DNA of 16,259 bases, taken from an uncultured Collinsella sp. (GTDB lineage Bacteria; Actinomycetota; Coriobacteriia; Coriobacteriales; Coriobacteriaceae). Shown piece by piece: positions 6,695 to 13,282 of the stretch; position 1 is the first letter of the stretch; each line of letters opens with the position of its first letter. The stretch covers positions 1-16,259 of the forward strand of contig URNU01000007.1 in assembly GCA_900549275.1 (NCBI GenBank), in the 5' to 3' direction. Both the position numbers and the translations under genes were made by a program. The notes under the pieces are model-generated. The model made no database searches, was not told where the DNA came from, and saw only the letters and a list, made by a program, of their open reading frames with translations.

Positions 6695-7012
6695 TTACGC
6701 AACAGGCTTAACGTCGTCCATGACGACGTTATCCATAGCAGCCCGATTAATCTGGTGAACGTAGATAGAGAGACGAATTGCCGTGCGCGACTCCCCGTTA
6801 ATGAGAATGTCAGAGAACACCGGCGCGCAGGAGACATCAAAGCCGGTCGGAATCAGAAAGCCGCGCGCAATGGCGACGGCCTTGATGGCCTGGTTAACGG
6901 CACCGGCGCCGACGCACTGAATGTTGACGGGAACGCCATCTTTGACCATGCCGGCAATGGCACCGGCAACGGACGCGGGCGATGATTTGCTTGATACCTT
7001 CAGGCAATCCAT
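6695..7012 (-). CDS. spoVS: Stage V sporulation protein S family protein (SpoVS)
   Basis: SpoVS is a small Alba-fold protein, a likely nucleic-acid binder that affects sporulation and cell division in Bacillus. Residues 1-85 fit the family almost end to end: MDCLKVSSKSSPASVAGAIAG, then VGAGAVNQAIKAVAIARGF at about 34-52 and the closing INGESRTAIRLSI. The ATG at 7012 is chosen because AGGAG lies eight bases upstream and family proteins begin at this point. An in-frame start at 7051 would add 13 residues without a ribosome site. The protein is 105 residues, against about 86 in Bacillus, through an extra C-terminal tail after about residue 87. No other sporulation gene is visible, so a role outside sporulation is likely. 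It lies between the GHKL ATPase gene and miaB. Confidence 0.93.
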   Translation of the reverse strand: MDCLKVSSKSSPASVAGAIAGMVKDGVPVNIQCVGAGAVNQAIKAVAIARGFLIPTGFDVSCAPVFSDILINGESRTAIRLSIYVHQINRAAMDNVVMDDVKPVA

Positions 7013-7062
7013 GAAGAAACTCCTGCGTTTAAAAGTACGTTTTAACTGCAATAACTGTATCG

Positions 7063-7080
7063 TACCGAGCGGACTCGGTA
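7063..7080 (-). promoter_or_regulatory. 7-bp hairpin between the ATPase gene and spoVS
   Basis: TACCGAG at 7063-7069 pairs perfectly with CTCGGTA at 7074-7080 around a four-base loop, seven bases after the stop of the ATPase gene. No T-run follows on the minus strand, so it does not look like a full intrinsic terminator. It may protect the upstream RNA or set relative expression of spoVS. Confidence 0.4.
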
Positions 7081-7086
7081 AAGATG

Positions 7087-8172
7087 CTATTCCTCTTTGG
7101 CAAGATCGAACGTCACGGTGATACGATCACGCGAAACGCGAATCTTAGGGTCGCCGCACAGATTGAGGTAATACCGGGCGGCGAGGTCGTTAAAGTCACG
7201 CTCGACAGCACGCGAAAACTGCGCCATGTCATCCTTGGCAATGCGAAGTCCTCGACGATCCTTGGCAAGATCGACGGGAGCCGGCGAAAGCGAGGTGGAA
7301 TCGCGCTCGCGCAGCAGACGTGCGGTCACGCCGCGAACGGGCTTAATCTGTCCCGACAGAATACGATGAGCAGTGCGCTCGGACATCTCAAGGCCCAGAC
7401 CGGAGCAGATCCGGATAAAGTCCTCGGCATCCGAGGCAAGGCCCAAGCGATCGATAACTGGAAGCTCGCACTCGTCGTCGATAAAGAGCAGGCGCGACGT
7501 ATCGAGACGACTCGAAGCCTGAGCGTACAAGGTCGCAGCGATCTCGGACGGAGAGCCCAGATACACATCGCAACTACGCAGCTCCTCAAGAGCAAACTCA
7601 CACGCAGCGCGAATAATGTTGTGAGGACCACGAGCACATACATAGCGGCCGTCTTCATCTTTAACCGCCTGAGGCCAGCTCGACTGGTCGGCGCGTTCAC
7701 CCAAGCGATCGGTGGCTACGCACACCTTAAATGCGGAACCCAAATCGATACCCGATGTAACAACGCGTGCCTCATCGGTGTTCTGCTTGATAGAGAACAG
7801 CGCCATACCACGACCGTGAACACCCCAACGGTCCATTTTCATGCTCTCGAGCTTGGAGGTAACACGGGCATCGAAGATACGCTCCTGCATATCCTGCGGC
7901 ACACCCGAACCGTTATCCAGGAAGAGGAGGGTGCGAACACCCTCCTCCTTGGTCGTGGCAAGATAGACCCTATCGGCTCCGGCATCACGAGCATTACGCA
8001 GCATCTCGATGACAATGTCCTCTACATGCTGAATATCATGCTTGGCCTGACGGCGCTCGGCCTCCGAAACGCGGAGGCGGACATACCCCTCGCCAAGGTT
8101 TTCCTCGACGCGAAGGTTGCCCTCCCCCGACATCGACGCGATAAATGAGATGAGCTCGTTCGCGTCGTTCAT
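7087..8172 (-). CDS. GHKL-fold ATPase of unknown function, between rny and spoVS
   Basis: A soluble 361-residue protein with a Bergerat-fold ATP site. The N box is EDIVIEMLRNARDAGAD (Glu56, Asn60, Asp63), the G1 box is LFLDNGSGVP (Asp86 to Gly90) and the G2 box is GVHGRG (117-122). This is the gyrase/Hsp90/MutL-like pattern. No histidine kinase dimerisation motif or receiver domain is visible. The remaining two thirds, about residues 150-361, is charged and I do not recognise it. The ATG at 8172 starts one base after the rny stop. A GTG at 8196, inside rny, is the alternative and lacks a properly spaced ribosome site. Neither start has a good one, so coupling to rny is likely. It occupies the place of ymdB in the Bacillus rny-ymdB-spoVS order. 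A DNA- or RNA-linked role is inference only. Confidence 0.8.
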   Translation of the reverse strand: MNDANELISFIASMSGEGNLRVEENLGEGYVRLRVSEAERRQAKHDIQHVEDIVIEMLRNARDAGADRVYLATTKEEGVRTLLFLDNGSGVPQDMQERIFDARVTSKLESMKMDRWGVHGRGMALFSIKQNTDEARVVTSGIDLGSAFKVCVATDRLGERADQSSWPQAVKDEDGRYVCARGPHNIIRAACEFALEELRSCDVYLGSPSEIAATLYAQASSRLDTSRLLFIDDECELPVIDRLGLASDAEDFIRICSGLGLEMSERTAHRILSGQIKPVRGVTARLLRERDSTSLSPAPVDLAKDRRGLRIAKDDMAQFSRAVERDFNDLAARYYLNLCGDPKIRVSRDRITVTFDLAKEE

Positions 8173-8173
8173 G

Positions 8174-9724
8174 TTATTTAGCGATATCGACGGCACGGCT
8201 CTCGCGAATCACGACAACGCGCACCTGACCGGGATACTCCATCTCTTCCTCGATCTGATGGGCGATATCGTGCGCAAGCACCGTGGACTGGGCATCGGAG
8301 ATCTTGTCCGGCTGGACCATGACATGAACCTCGCGACCGGCCTGCATGGCATAGGTACGCTCGACGCCGTCATGAGAGTTGGCGATCTCCTCGAGCTTCT
8401 CAAGACGCTTGATGTAGTTCTCGGCCGACTCGCGGCGGGCACCGGGACGAGAAGCGGAAACGGCATCGGCAGCCTGGACCAGAACGTCGAGCACCGTGTT
8501 GGGGTCGACATCGGCATGATGGGCCTCGATCGCGTGGACGATGACGGGCTTCTCACCATAACGGCGGGCAAGCTCGGCGCCAATGACAGCATGCGGACCC
8601 TCAACGTCATGGTCGATGGCCTTGCCCAGGTCATGCAGAAGACCGGCGCGCTTGGCGGTCACTACATCCAGACCAAGCTCGGAAGCCATAACGCCGCACA
8701 GGTCGGAGACCTCAAGCGAGTGCTGCAGCACGTTCTGACCAAACGAGGTGCGGTAGCGCAAAGCGCCCAGGGTCTTGACGATCTCGGGATGCAGGTCGTG
8801 GATACCGGTATCAAAGGCGGCTTGCTCGCCGGCCTCGCGCACACGCTGCTGAACCAAGTCCGCGGCCTTGTGATACATCTCCTCGATGCGGGCGGGGTGA
8901 ATACGGCCGTCGGCAATGAGGTTCTCAAGCGCCACGCGGGCGGTCTCACGACGGACCGGATCGAAGCTCGAAAGCACAACGGTCTCGGGGGTGTCGTCAA
9001 TCACGAGGTTGACGCCGGACACCTGCTCAAAGGTGCGAATGTTGCGACCCTCGCGACCGATGATTCGACCTTTGAGGTCATCGGAGGGAATATGCACGGA
9101 AGTGACGGTGACCTCGGCGGTATGGTCGGCGGCACAGCGCTGAATCGCCAGGGAGAGAATCTCCTGGGCGGTCTTGTGGCACTCGGCGCGGACCTGCTGC
9201 TCGGACTCACGGATGATAGTGGCTGCCTCGTGGGTAACCTCGCCGCGGACCTTGTCGAGCAGCTCCTTGTGAGCGTCCTCGCGCGTAAGGTCGGCAATAC
9301 GCTCAAGCTCAGAGGTCTGCTTGGCGCAGAGCTCCTCAAGCTCGCGAGAGCGCTTCTCGACCTGACCGGCCTGGCTGGACAGCTGATGCTCGCGCTTATC
9401 GAGCGCATCGTTGCGGCGATCGAGCGATTCCTCGCGCTGCATCACGCGATTTTCGAGCGTGCGAATCTCGCTCTTACGCTGCTTGTCCTCGGCCTCGGCG
9501 GCCTGCTTGTTCTTGATGATCTCTTCCTTAGCCTCGAGCAGAGCCTCTTTTTTGAGGGTCTCGGCCTGACGCTTTGCATCACCGATCAGGGACTCTGCCT
9601 GCGCGTGTGCCGACTGAATCTTTTCGTCGGCCTCGTGAAGACTACCCTGCTTGGCGGTGCGCATGTAGGCAATGGCGGCGATGGCACCCAAAACGAGGCC
9701 AACGAGCGCTGCAATGATAGGCAT
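8174..9724 (-). CDS. rny: Ribonuclease Y, membrane-anchored endoribonuclease
   Basis: RNase Y starts decay of many mRNAs and is the membrane-bound scaffold of Gram-positive RNA turnover. The 516-residue protein has an N-terminal membrane anchor (about 3-21) and a long charged coiled coil (about 28-190). A KH domain follows (about 205-270, with GREG at 223-226), then an HD domain with His335, the HD pair 364-365 in LLHDLGKAID, and Asp420. Length and order are standard. The ATG at 9724 is chosen because AAGGAG ends about six bases before it. A GTG two codons upstream overlaps that ribosome site and cannot use it. Its own promoter lies at 9891-9919, with a leader of about 160 bases containing stable hairpins. 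It leads a run of rny, ATPase gene, spoVS, miaB, miaA and hflX. Confidence 0.97.
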   Translation of the reverse strand: MPIIAALVGLVLGAIAAIAYMRTAKQGSLHEADEKIQSAHAQAESLIGDAKRQAETLKKEALLEAKEEIIKNKQAAEAEDKQRKSEIRTLENRVMQREESLDRRNDALDKREHQLSSQAGQVEKRSRELEELCAKQTSELERIADLTREDAHKELLDKVRGEVTHEAATIIRESEQQVRAECHKTAQEILSLAIQRCAADHTAEVTVTSVHIPSDDLKGRIIGREGRNIRTFEQVSGVNLVIDDTPETVVLSSFDPVRRETARVALENLIADGRIHPARIEEMYHKAADLVQQRVREAGEQAAFDTGIHDLHPEIVKTLGALRYRTSFGQNVLQHSLEVSDLCGVMASELGLDVVTAKRAGLLHDLGKAIDHDVEGPHAVIGAELARRYGEKPVIVHAIEAHHADVDPNTVLDVLVQAADAVSASRPGARRESAENYIKRLEKLEEIANSHDGVERTYAMQAGREVHVMVQPDKISDAQSTVLAHDIAHQIEEEMEYPGQVRVVVIRESRAVDIAK

Positions 9725-9759
9725 GCTCACTCCTTTTTATGGATTCGTTACACAACAAA

Positions 9760-9785
9760 GCGAACCGTCCTCACGAACGGCTCGC
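9760..9785 (-). promoter_or_regulatory. 11-bp leader hairpin with GUGA tetraloop before rny
   Basis: On the minus strand GCGAGCCGTTC (from 9785) pairs over 11 positions, with two G-U pairs, with GGACGGTTCGC, closing on a GUGA (GNRA) loop. It is followed by TTTGTTGT, so it could also act as a weak attenuator. It ends 35 bases before the rny start codon. A second stem in the same leader, CTCATC with GATGAG at 9847-9861, is followed by a U-rich stretch. Confidence 0.6.
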
Positions 9786-9890
9786 GACATTTGAGTAATA
9801 TGGGCGCAGCTAATGCGGGTCGGATACAGATAAACATATAAACAAACTCATCACAGATGAGCACATATCACAAAGCAAATGACAGCAATT

Positions 9891-9919
9891 ATCCTACGTT
9901 GAACCGCAACAACTGTCAA
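9891..9919 (-). promoter_or_regulatory. Consensus promoter of the rny operon
   Basis: On the minus strand a perfect TTGACA (plus 9914-9919) is separated by 17 bases from TAGGAT (plus 9891-9896). Start of transcription is expected near 9884, about 160 bases before the rny ATG. No SOS box overlaps it, which separates this operon from the recA-recX unit upstream. Confidence 0.8.
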
Positions 9920-9940
9920 ATAAACGCACCCGCACGGCGC
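9918..9940 (-). terminator. Weak candidate terminator downstream of recX
   Basis: Minus-strand GCGCC and GGTGC form a 5-bp stem with one G-U pair (plus 9936-9940 with 9926-9930), followed by GTTTATTT. The tail runs directly into the rny minus-35. An outer 7-bp repeat, GCACCCG with CGGGTGC (9926-9932 with 9970-9976), could compete with it. The short stem makes this uncertain. Confidence 0.3.
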
Positions 9941-9981
9941 CAATCGAGCGGTGAACGGCAGGGGCGTAACGGGTGCTACGC

Positions 9982-10674
9982 TTACACGGAGCATTCCTCG
10001 CTTAAGGCATCGAGGCGTGCCTTAACGGCATCGGCGGCGATGTGATAGGAAAAACCCTTACCCATCAAAAACCTGACGAGCTTTTCGAATGCACGTACTT
10101 CGGGAACGCGACGTTTAGCGAGCAAGGCCGAAGCGCGGGCCAAGTCATCGTCCGCGGCAAAATACGCCTCGGGATACCCGGGGATATCGTCAAGCACGAC
10201 ATGACGACGCTTGAGCTCAACCTCGATCTTGCGCTGTCCCCAGCCGCGACGCTTGCGTTCTTCGATAAAGTACGAGCAAAAGCGGTTCTCATCCAAAAAA
10301 CGATACTCGGTCGCTCGAGCAACGGCAAAATCGATCGCGGGCTGTCGAAAGCCATAGCGCGCCAACTTATCGCGCACCTCGCCCGTGGCATGATCGCGGC
10401 GCGAAAGCATCTCGGTCACCATGGTGAGCGCACATTTACGTTCGATAAGCTGCACTGCCTCGCGAAAGTCATCCCAATCACAGGGAAGGTCGGAGCGGTT
10501 CTTAACGTACAGGCGCGCCACGCGCACGGGAATCCAAATGGAACGTTCGAAACCGCCCTCGAGATCGCAATCGATATGCGCGCAGGGCTTTTTAGACGCA
10601 TAACCACTCGAGAACGAGGAGGCCGCTTTCTTATCGGGAAAGACGACCGTGGCCTCGATCACCGTATATGACAT
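9982..10674 (-). CDS. recX: Regulatory protein RecX
   Basis: RecX binds RecA filaments and limits their activity. The 230-residue protein has an unrecognised N-terminal stretch of about 80 residues, then the helical RecX repeats. These are about 82-112 (LTMVTEMLSRRDHATGEVRDKLARYGF-type), about 125-160 with RFLDENRFCSYFIEERKRRGWGQRKIEVELKRR, the most diagnostic segment, and about 175-225. The ATG at 10674 lies 11 bases after the recA stop, with only a poor ribosome site (CGGATG), so it is probably translated by coupling from recA. The recA-recX order is the usual one in actinobacteria. Co-expression under the SOS promoter would supply the inhibitor together with RecA. Confidence 0.9.
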   Translation of the reverse strand: MSYTVIEATVVFPDKKAASSFSSGYASKKPCAHIDCDLEGGFERSIWIPVRVARLYVKNRSDLPCDWDDFREAVQLIERKCALTMVTEMLSRRDHATGEVRDKLARYGFRQPAIDFAVARATEYRFLDENRFCSYFIEERKRRGWGQRKIEVELKRRHVVLDDIPGYPEAYFAADDDLARASALLAKRRVPEVRAFEKLVRFLMGKGFSYHIAADAVKARLDALSEECSV

Positions 10675-10685
10675 GTCGGCATCCG

Positions 10686-11834
10686 CTACTCGTCGTCATC
10701 GTCGAGCATCGCGGAGCCATCGATGGCGTACAGCTCGTCAAACTCCTCGGGGGCGGGCTGATCGGTCAACTCAACCTCGGAGGGGGCATCGTCGTCATAC
10801 TCAAGGCCGCAGGCAAGGCGAACCTTGTGCTCGATCTCGTCGGCGCAATCGGGGTGCTCGCGCAGGAACGTCTTGGCGGCCTCGCGACCGTTGCCGAGCT
10901 TGTCCTCGCCATAGGCAAACCAGGACCCCATCTTTTTGCAAATGCCGCACTCAACGGCCATATCCAGAATCGAGCCCTCTTTGGAGATGCCGGTGCCGTA
11001 CATAATGTCAAACTCGGCCGAGCGGAACGGAGCGGCCACCTTGTTCTTAACGACCTTGGCGCGCACGCGATTACCGATAACCTCGTCCTTAAGCTTGATG
11101 GTATCGATTTTGCGAATATCGATTCGCACGGAAGAGAAGAACTTGAGCGCGCGGCCACCCGTGGTGGTCTCAGGGTTGCCGAACATGACACCGATCTTCT
11201 CGCGCAGCTGGTTAATGAAGATGCAGGTCGTATTGGACTTGGAAAGCGAGCCGGCGAGCTTGCGGAGCGCCTGGCTCATCAAGCGAGCCTGCAAACCCAC
11301 CGTCGTGTCACCGATCTCGCCCTCAATCTCGGCACGCGGAGTCAAGGCGGCAACAGAGTCAACGACGATGGCATCGATGGCACCGGAGCGCACAAGCATA
11401 TCGACGATCTCGAGCGCCTGCTCGCCCGTATCGGGCTGGGAAATCAGGACCTCGTCGATATCGACGCCAATGCGCGCGGCATAGGTGGGATCAAGCGCGT
11501 GCTCGGCATCGATAAATGCAACAACGCCGCCCATGGCCTGCGCTTCTGCAAGGATCTCGAGCGAAAGCGTCGTCTTACCGGAGGACTCGGGGCCATAAAT
11601 CTCGACGATACGGCCGCGCGGCACGCCGCCGATACCCAAAGCGGCATCGAGCGCCAGAGAGCCCGTCGGAATAGCCTCGACCTCAAGCTCGGGACCGCCG
11701 TCGCCATACCTCATGATAGAGCCCTGGCCGAACTTCTTCTCAATCTCGGCCTTGGTGGTGGCGATCATCTCATCGCGCTCTTTACCCGTCGTGCGTGCAT
11801 GAACGGTGCGTACGGGACCTGAATTCTTGGCCAT
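10686..11834 (-). CDS. recA: Recombinase RecA
   Basis: RecA forms filaments on single-stranded DNA, drives homologous recombination and triggers LexA self-cleavage. The 382-residue protein has Walker A GPESSGKT at 81-88, Walker B AIVVDSVAAL, the INQLREKIGVMFGNPETTTGGRALKF segment with the DNA-binding loop, and a very acidic C-terminus ending DDDDE. The N-terminus is about 15 residues longer than in E. coli, common in actinobacteria. The ATG at 11834 is chosen because AGGAGGG lies about seven bases upstream. An in-frame start at 11855 overlaps the leader without support. Expression is from a TTGACC-N17-TATTAT promoter with a perfect SOS box in the spacer. recX follows after 11 bases. Confidence 0.98.
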   Translation of the reverse strand: MAKNSGPVRTVHARTTGKERDEMIATTKAEIEKKFGQGSIMRYGDGGPELEVEAIPTGSLALDAALGIGGVPRGRIVEIYGPESSGKTTLSLEILAEAQAMGGVVAFIDAEHALDPTYAARIGVDIDEVLISQPDTGEQALEIVDMLVRSGAIDAIVVDSVAALTPRAEIEGEIGDTTVGLQARLMSQALRKLAGSLSKSNTTCIFINQLREKIGVMFGNPETTTGGRALKFFSSVRIDIRKIDTIKLKDEVIGNRVRAKVVKNKVAAPFRSAEFDIMYGTGISKEGSILDMAVECGICKKMGSWFAYGEDKLGNGREAAKTFLREHPDCADEIEHKVRLACGLEYDDDAPSEVELTDQPAPEEFDELYAIDGSAMLDDDDE

Positions 11835-11864
11835 GAATAGCCCTCCTCTTAACAACCTGAAACG

Positions 11865-11893
11865 ATAATAAACGAACGGCTGTTCGTGGTCAA
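11865..11893 (-). promoter_or_regulatory. recA promoter with SOS box inside the spacer
   Basis: On the minus strand TTGACC (plus 11888-11893) and TATTAT (plus 11865-11870) are 17 bases apart. The spacer holds CGAACAGCCGTTCG (plus 11873-11886), a perfect GAAC-N4-GTTC LexA box three bases from the minus-10. LexA bound here would exclude RNA polymerase. This gives the reference geometry for the lexA/LysM region. Confidence 0.9.
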
Positions 11894-11916
11894 CCGTTCA
11901 GATTCATCATATGCAC

Positions 11917-11973
11917 CCGACCATTCCAAAACCCGACCAAACGCCGACCAATCACCGACCAAACACTTGACCA
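11917..11973 (-). repeat. Helically phased TGGTCGG repeats upstream of recA
   Basis: Four exact copies of TGGTCGG (plus-strand CCGACCA at 11917, 11933, 11944 and 11955) and a variant TGGTCAA (11967-11973) stand 16, 11, 11 and 12 bp apart, starting about 24 bp upstream of the recA minus-35. The near-helical spacing puts the last four on one face of the DNA. They may bind a regulator; nothing in the sequence names it. The rest of 11894-12060 shows nothing else I can support. Confidence 0.65.
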
Positions 11974-12060
11974 CGCCAATCACAAATACAGGTGCTCGGA
12001 CAAATTTAGGCTTTGTACCAGCGCAAACACCAATACCGTCAAAGGTCCCTATCTCCACAA

Positions 12061-12084
12061 TTAAGGGGCCCTAAGGCCCCTTAA
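12061..12084. terminator. 10-bp perfect hairpin after cinA
   Basis: TTAAGGGGCC at 12061-12070 pairs with its exact complement at 12075-12084 around a CTAA loop, seven bases beyond the cinA stop. It is symmetric and could stop transcripts from either side. The U-tract is short (CCTTAATT), so termination strength is uncertain, but position between cinA and the recA control region fits. Confidence 0.7.
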
Positions 12085-12091
12085 ACCATGT

Positions 12092-12622
12092 CTATTCCAT
12101 AGAGTTGAGCACGCGGACAATGCGTCCCAAAGCCTCCGCGACCGAATGGGCACGAACGCACGATCGATCGCCTTCGTAATGACAGCGCGCAGACTCGACA
12201 ACCGGCGCTCCCCCATCGGCCGCGCGATACGCCCAGCCAATATAGAACGTGCCGGCGGGATCTTGCTCGGTGCCGCCACCGGGCCCAGCATAGCCCGTTG
12301 CGCTTACGGCTATATCGCTCTGATAAAGGTCCAGCGAGCCCGCGGCCATCTCACGCGCCGTCTGGTGCGACACGGCGCTAAACCGATCGAGCGTTTCCTG
12401 CTCGACGCCAAGCACGCGATGCTTGATTTCATCGCAATAGGTCACCGCACCGCCACGAAGCACCGCCGAGGCACCCGGGATATCGGCAATCGTCGAGGCG
12501 ATCATGCCCGCCGTCAACGACTCCGCCGTCGACACCGTCACACCACGGGCACTCGCGCGCTTGACAATATCACGCGCCATCTCCTCGTTGTTTGCGGCAA
12601 TCTGTAAATAAGACTCCGTCAT
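12092..12622 (-). CDS. cinA: CinA C-terminal domain / NMN amidohydrolase (PncC-type)
   Basis: This 176-residue protein contains only the C-terminal domain of the competence/damage-inducible CinA family, the part with nicotinamide mononucleotide deamidase (PncC) activity in characterised members. Family motifs are STAESLTAGMIASTIADIPGAS near the N-terminus, the GGAVTYCDEIKHRVLGV segment, and ATGYAGPGGGTEQDPAGTFYIGW. The roughly 250-residue N-terminal ADP-ribose pyrophosphatase domain of full-length CinA is absent. The upstream sequence is pgsA, so this is a stand-alone form rather than a break. The ATG at 12622 follows GGTGG closely; a GTG at 12628 is the alternative. pgsA ends 12 bases upstream. 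pgsA-cinA-recA is a widely conserved order. A terminator separates it from recA here. Confidence 0.92.
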   Translation of the reverse strand: MTESYLQIAANNEEMARDIVKRASARGVTVSTAESLTAGMIASTIADIPGASAVLRGGAVTYCDEIKHRVLGVEQETLDRFSAVSHQTAREMAAGSLDLYQSDIAVSATGYAGPGGGTEQDPAGTFYIGWAYRAADGGAPVVESARCHYEGDRSCVRAHSVAEALGRIVRVLNSME

Positions 12623-12634
12623 ACCCACCAGGAC

Positions 12635-13273
12635 CTAGACCGAAAAGACGATCTTGCGGCAGTTCCAGAAGTACTGGGCGCCCGAGACAATGGTCAAAAT
12701 CACGGCGATGACGTACAGGAAGCGCGACACCGAATAGACGCCGAGCAGCAGCGACACCGGCCCCAGCTGAAGACCGGCCATCGCAAAGACGCACAGATAG
12801 CCGCAGATAGAGACCATCGTGGTCGCCGTCTTATACTTGCCGAGCTTGTCGGCGGCAACGACCACACCGGCAGCACTTGCGACCATACGAAGGGCGCTCA
12901 CCAACAGCTCACGGAACAGGATAATGAACACGGACCACACGGTCACCGCGCCAAAATCCAGGAACAGCAGCAGGGCCGAGAACACCAGCAGCTTGTCGGC
13001 GATGGGGTCCAAGAACTTGCCGAAATCGGTGATCTCGTTACGCGAGCGCGCCAGATAGCCGTCGACCTTATCGGTGCACGACAGGATCACGTACAAAATG
13101 AAGGCGGCGGCTGCGAGCGGACCGTCGAAGGTGCTCCAGTCCGTACCGGCAACGCTCGCGTGAGACAGGGCCGAAACGATCATGAACACCGGGATAAAGA
13201 CGATGCGAACGCACGTCACGATGTTGGCGGGCGTCCAAACACTCGTCAGTTCCTTATTGCTCTCGTTTGCCAC
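12635..13273 (-). CDS. pgsA: CDP-diacylglycerol-glycerol-3-phosphate 3-phosphatidyltransferase
   Basis: PgsA makes phosphatidylglycerophosphate from CDP-diacylglycerol and glycerol-3-phosphate, the committed step to phosphatidylglycerol. The 212-residue protein has several membrane segments and the complete CDP-alcohol phosphotransferase signature D-x2-DG-x2-AR-x8-G-x3-D-x3-D, with Asp68, Asp71, Gly72, Ala75, Arg76, Gly85, Asp89 and Asp93. The opening WTPANIVTCVRIVFIPVFM is typical of PgsA rather than other members. The start is a GTG at 13273 with AGGAGAG five to six bases upstream; that ribosome site overlaps the TAG stop of rimO, so the pair is coupled. Other substrates within the family (inositol phosphate, for example) are less likely given the pgsA-cinA context. 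Confidence 0.93.
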   Translation of the reverse strand: MANESNKELTSVWTPANIVTCVRIVFIPVFMIVSALSHASVAGTDWSTFDGPLAAAAFILYVILSCTDKVDGYLARSRNEITDFGKFLDPIADKLLVFSALLLFLDFGAVTVWSVFIILFRELLVSALRMVASAAGVVVAADKLGKYKTATTMVSICGYLCVFAMAGLQLGPVSLLLGVYSVSRFLYVIAVILTIVSGAQYFWNCRKIVFSV

Positions 13274-13282
13274 GACGCTCTC

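Noticed and set aside
7063..7080. Hairpin as intrinsic terminator splitting the rny operon
   Set aside because: The stem is perfect but no T-run follows on the minus strand, so it is listed only as a hairpin.
8117..9841. 574-codon open frame on the plus strand opposite rny
   Set aside because: It mirrors the rny codon pattern (Leu/Gly/Val-rich) and no family motif is visible, while RNase Y on the other strand is unmistakable.
10668..11822. 384-codon open frame on the plus strand opposite recA
   Set aside because: Shadow of recA; no motif and no ribosome site.
12014..12042. Second recA promoter (TTGACG-N17-GGTACA on the minus strand)
   Set aside because: The minus-10 is a poor match and the site is about 200 bases from recA; the SOS promoter at 11865-11893 explains recA better.
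11849..12074. Short open frames on both strands upstream of recA
   Set aside because: They lie over the promoter, SOS box and repeat array, with no ribosome site or family resemblance.
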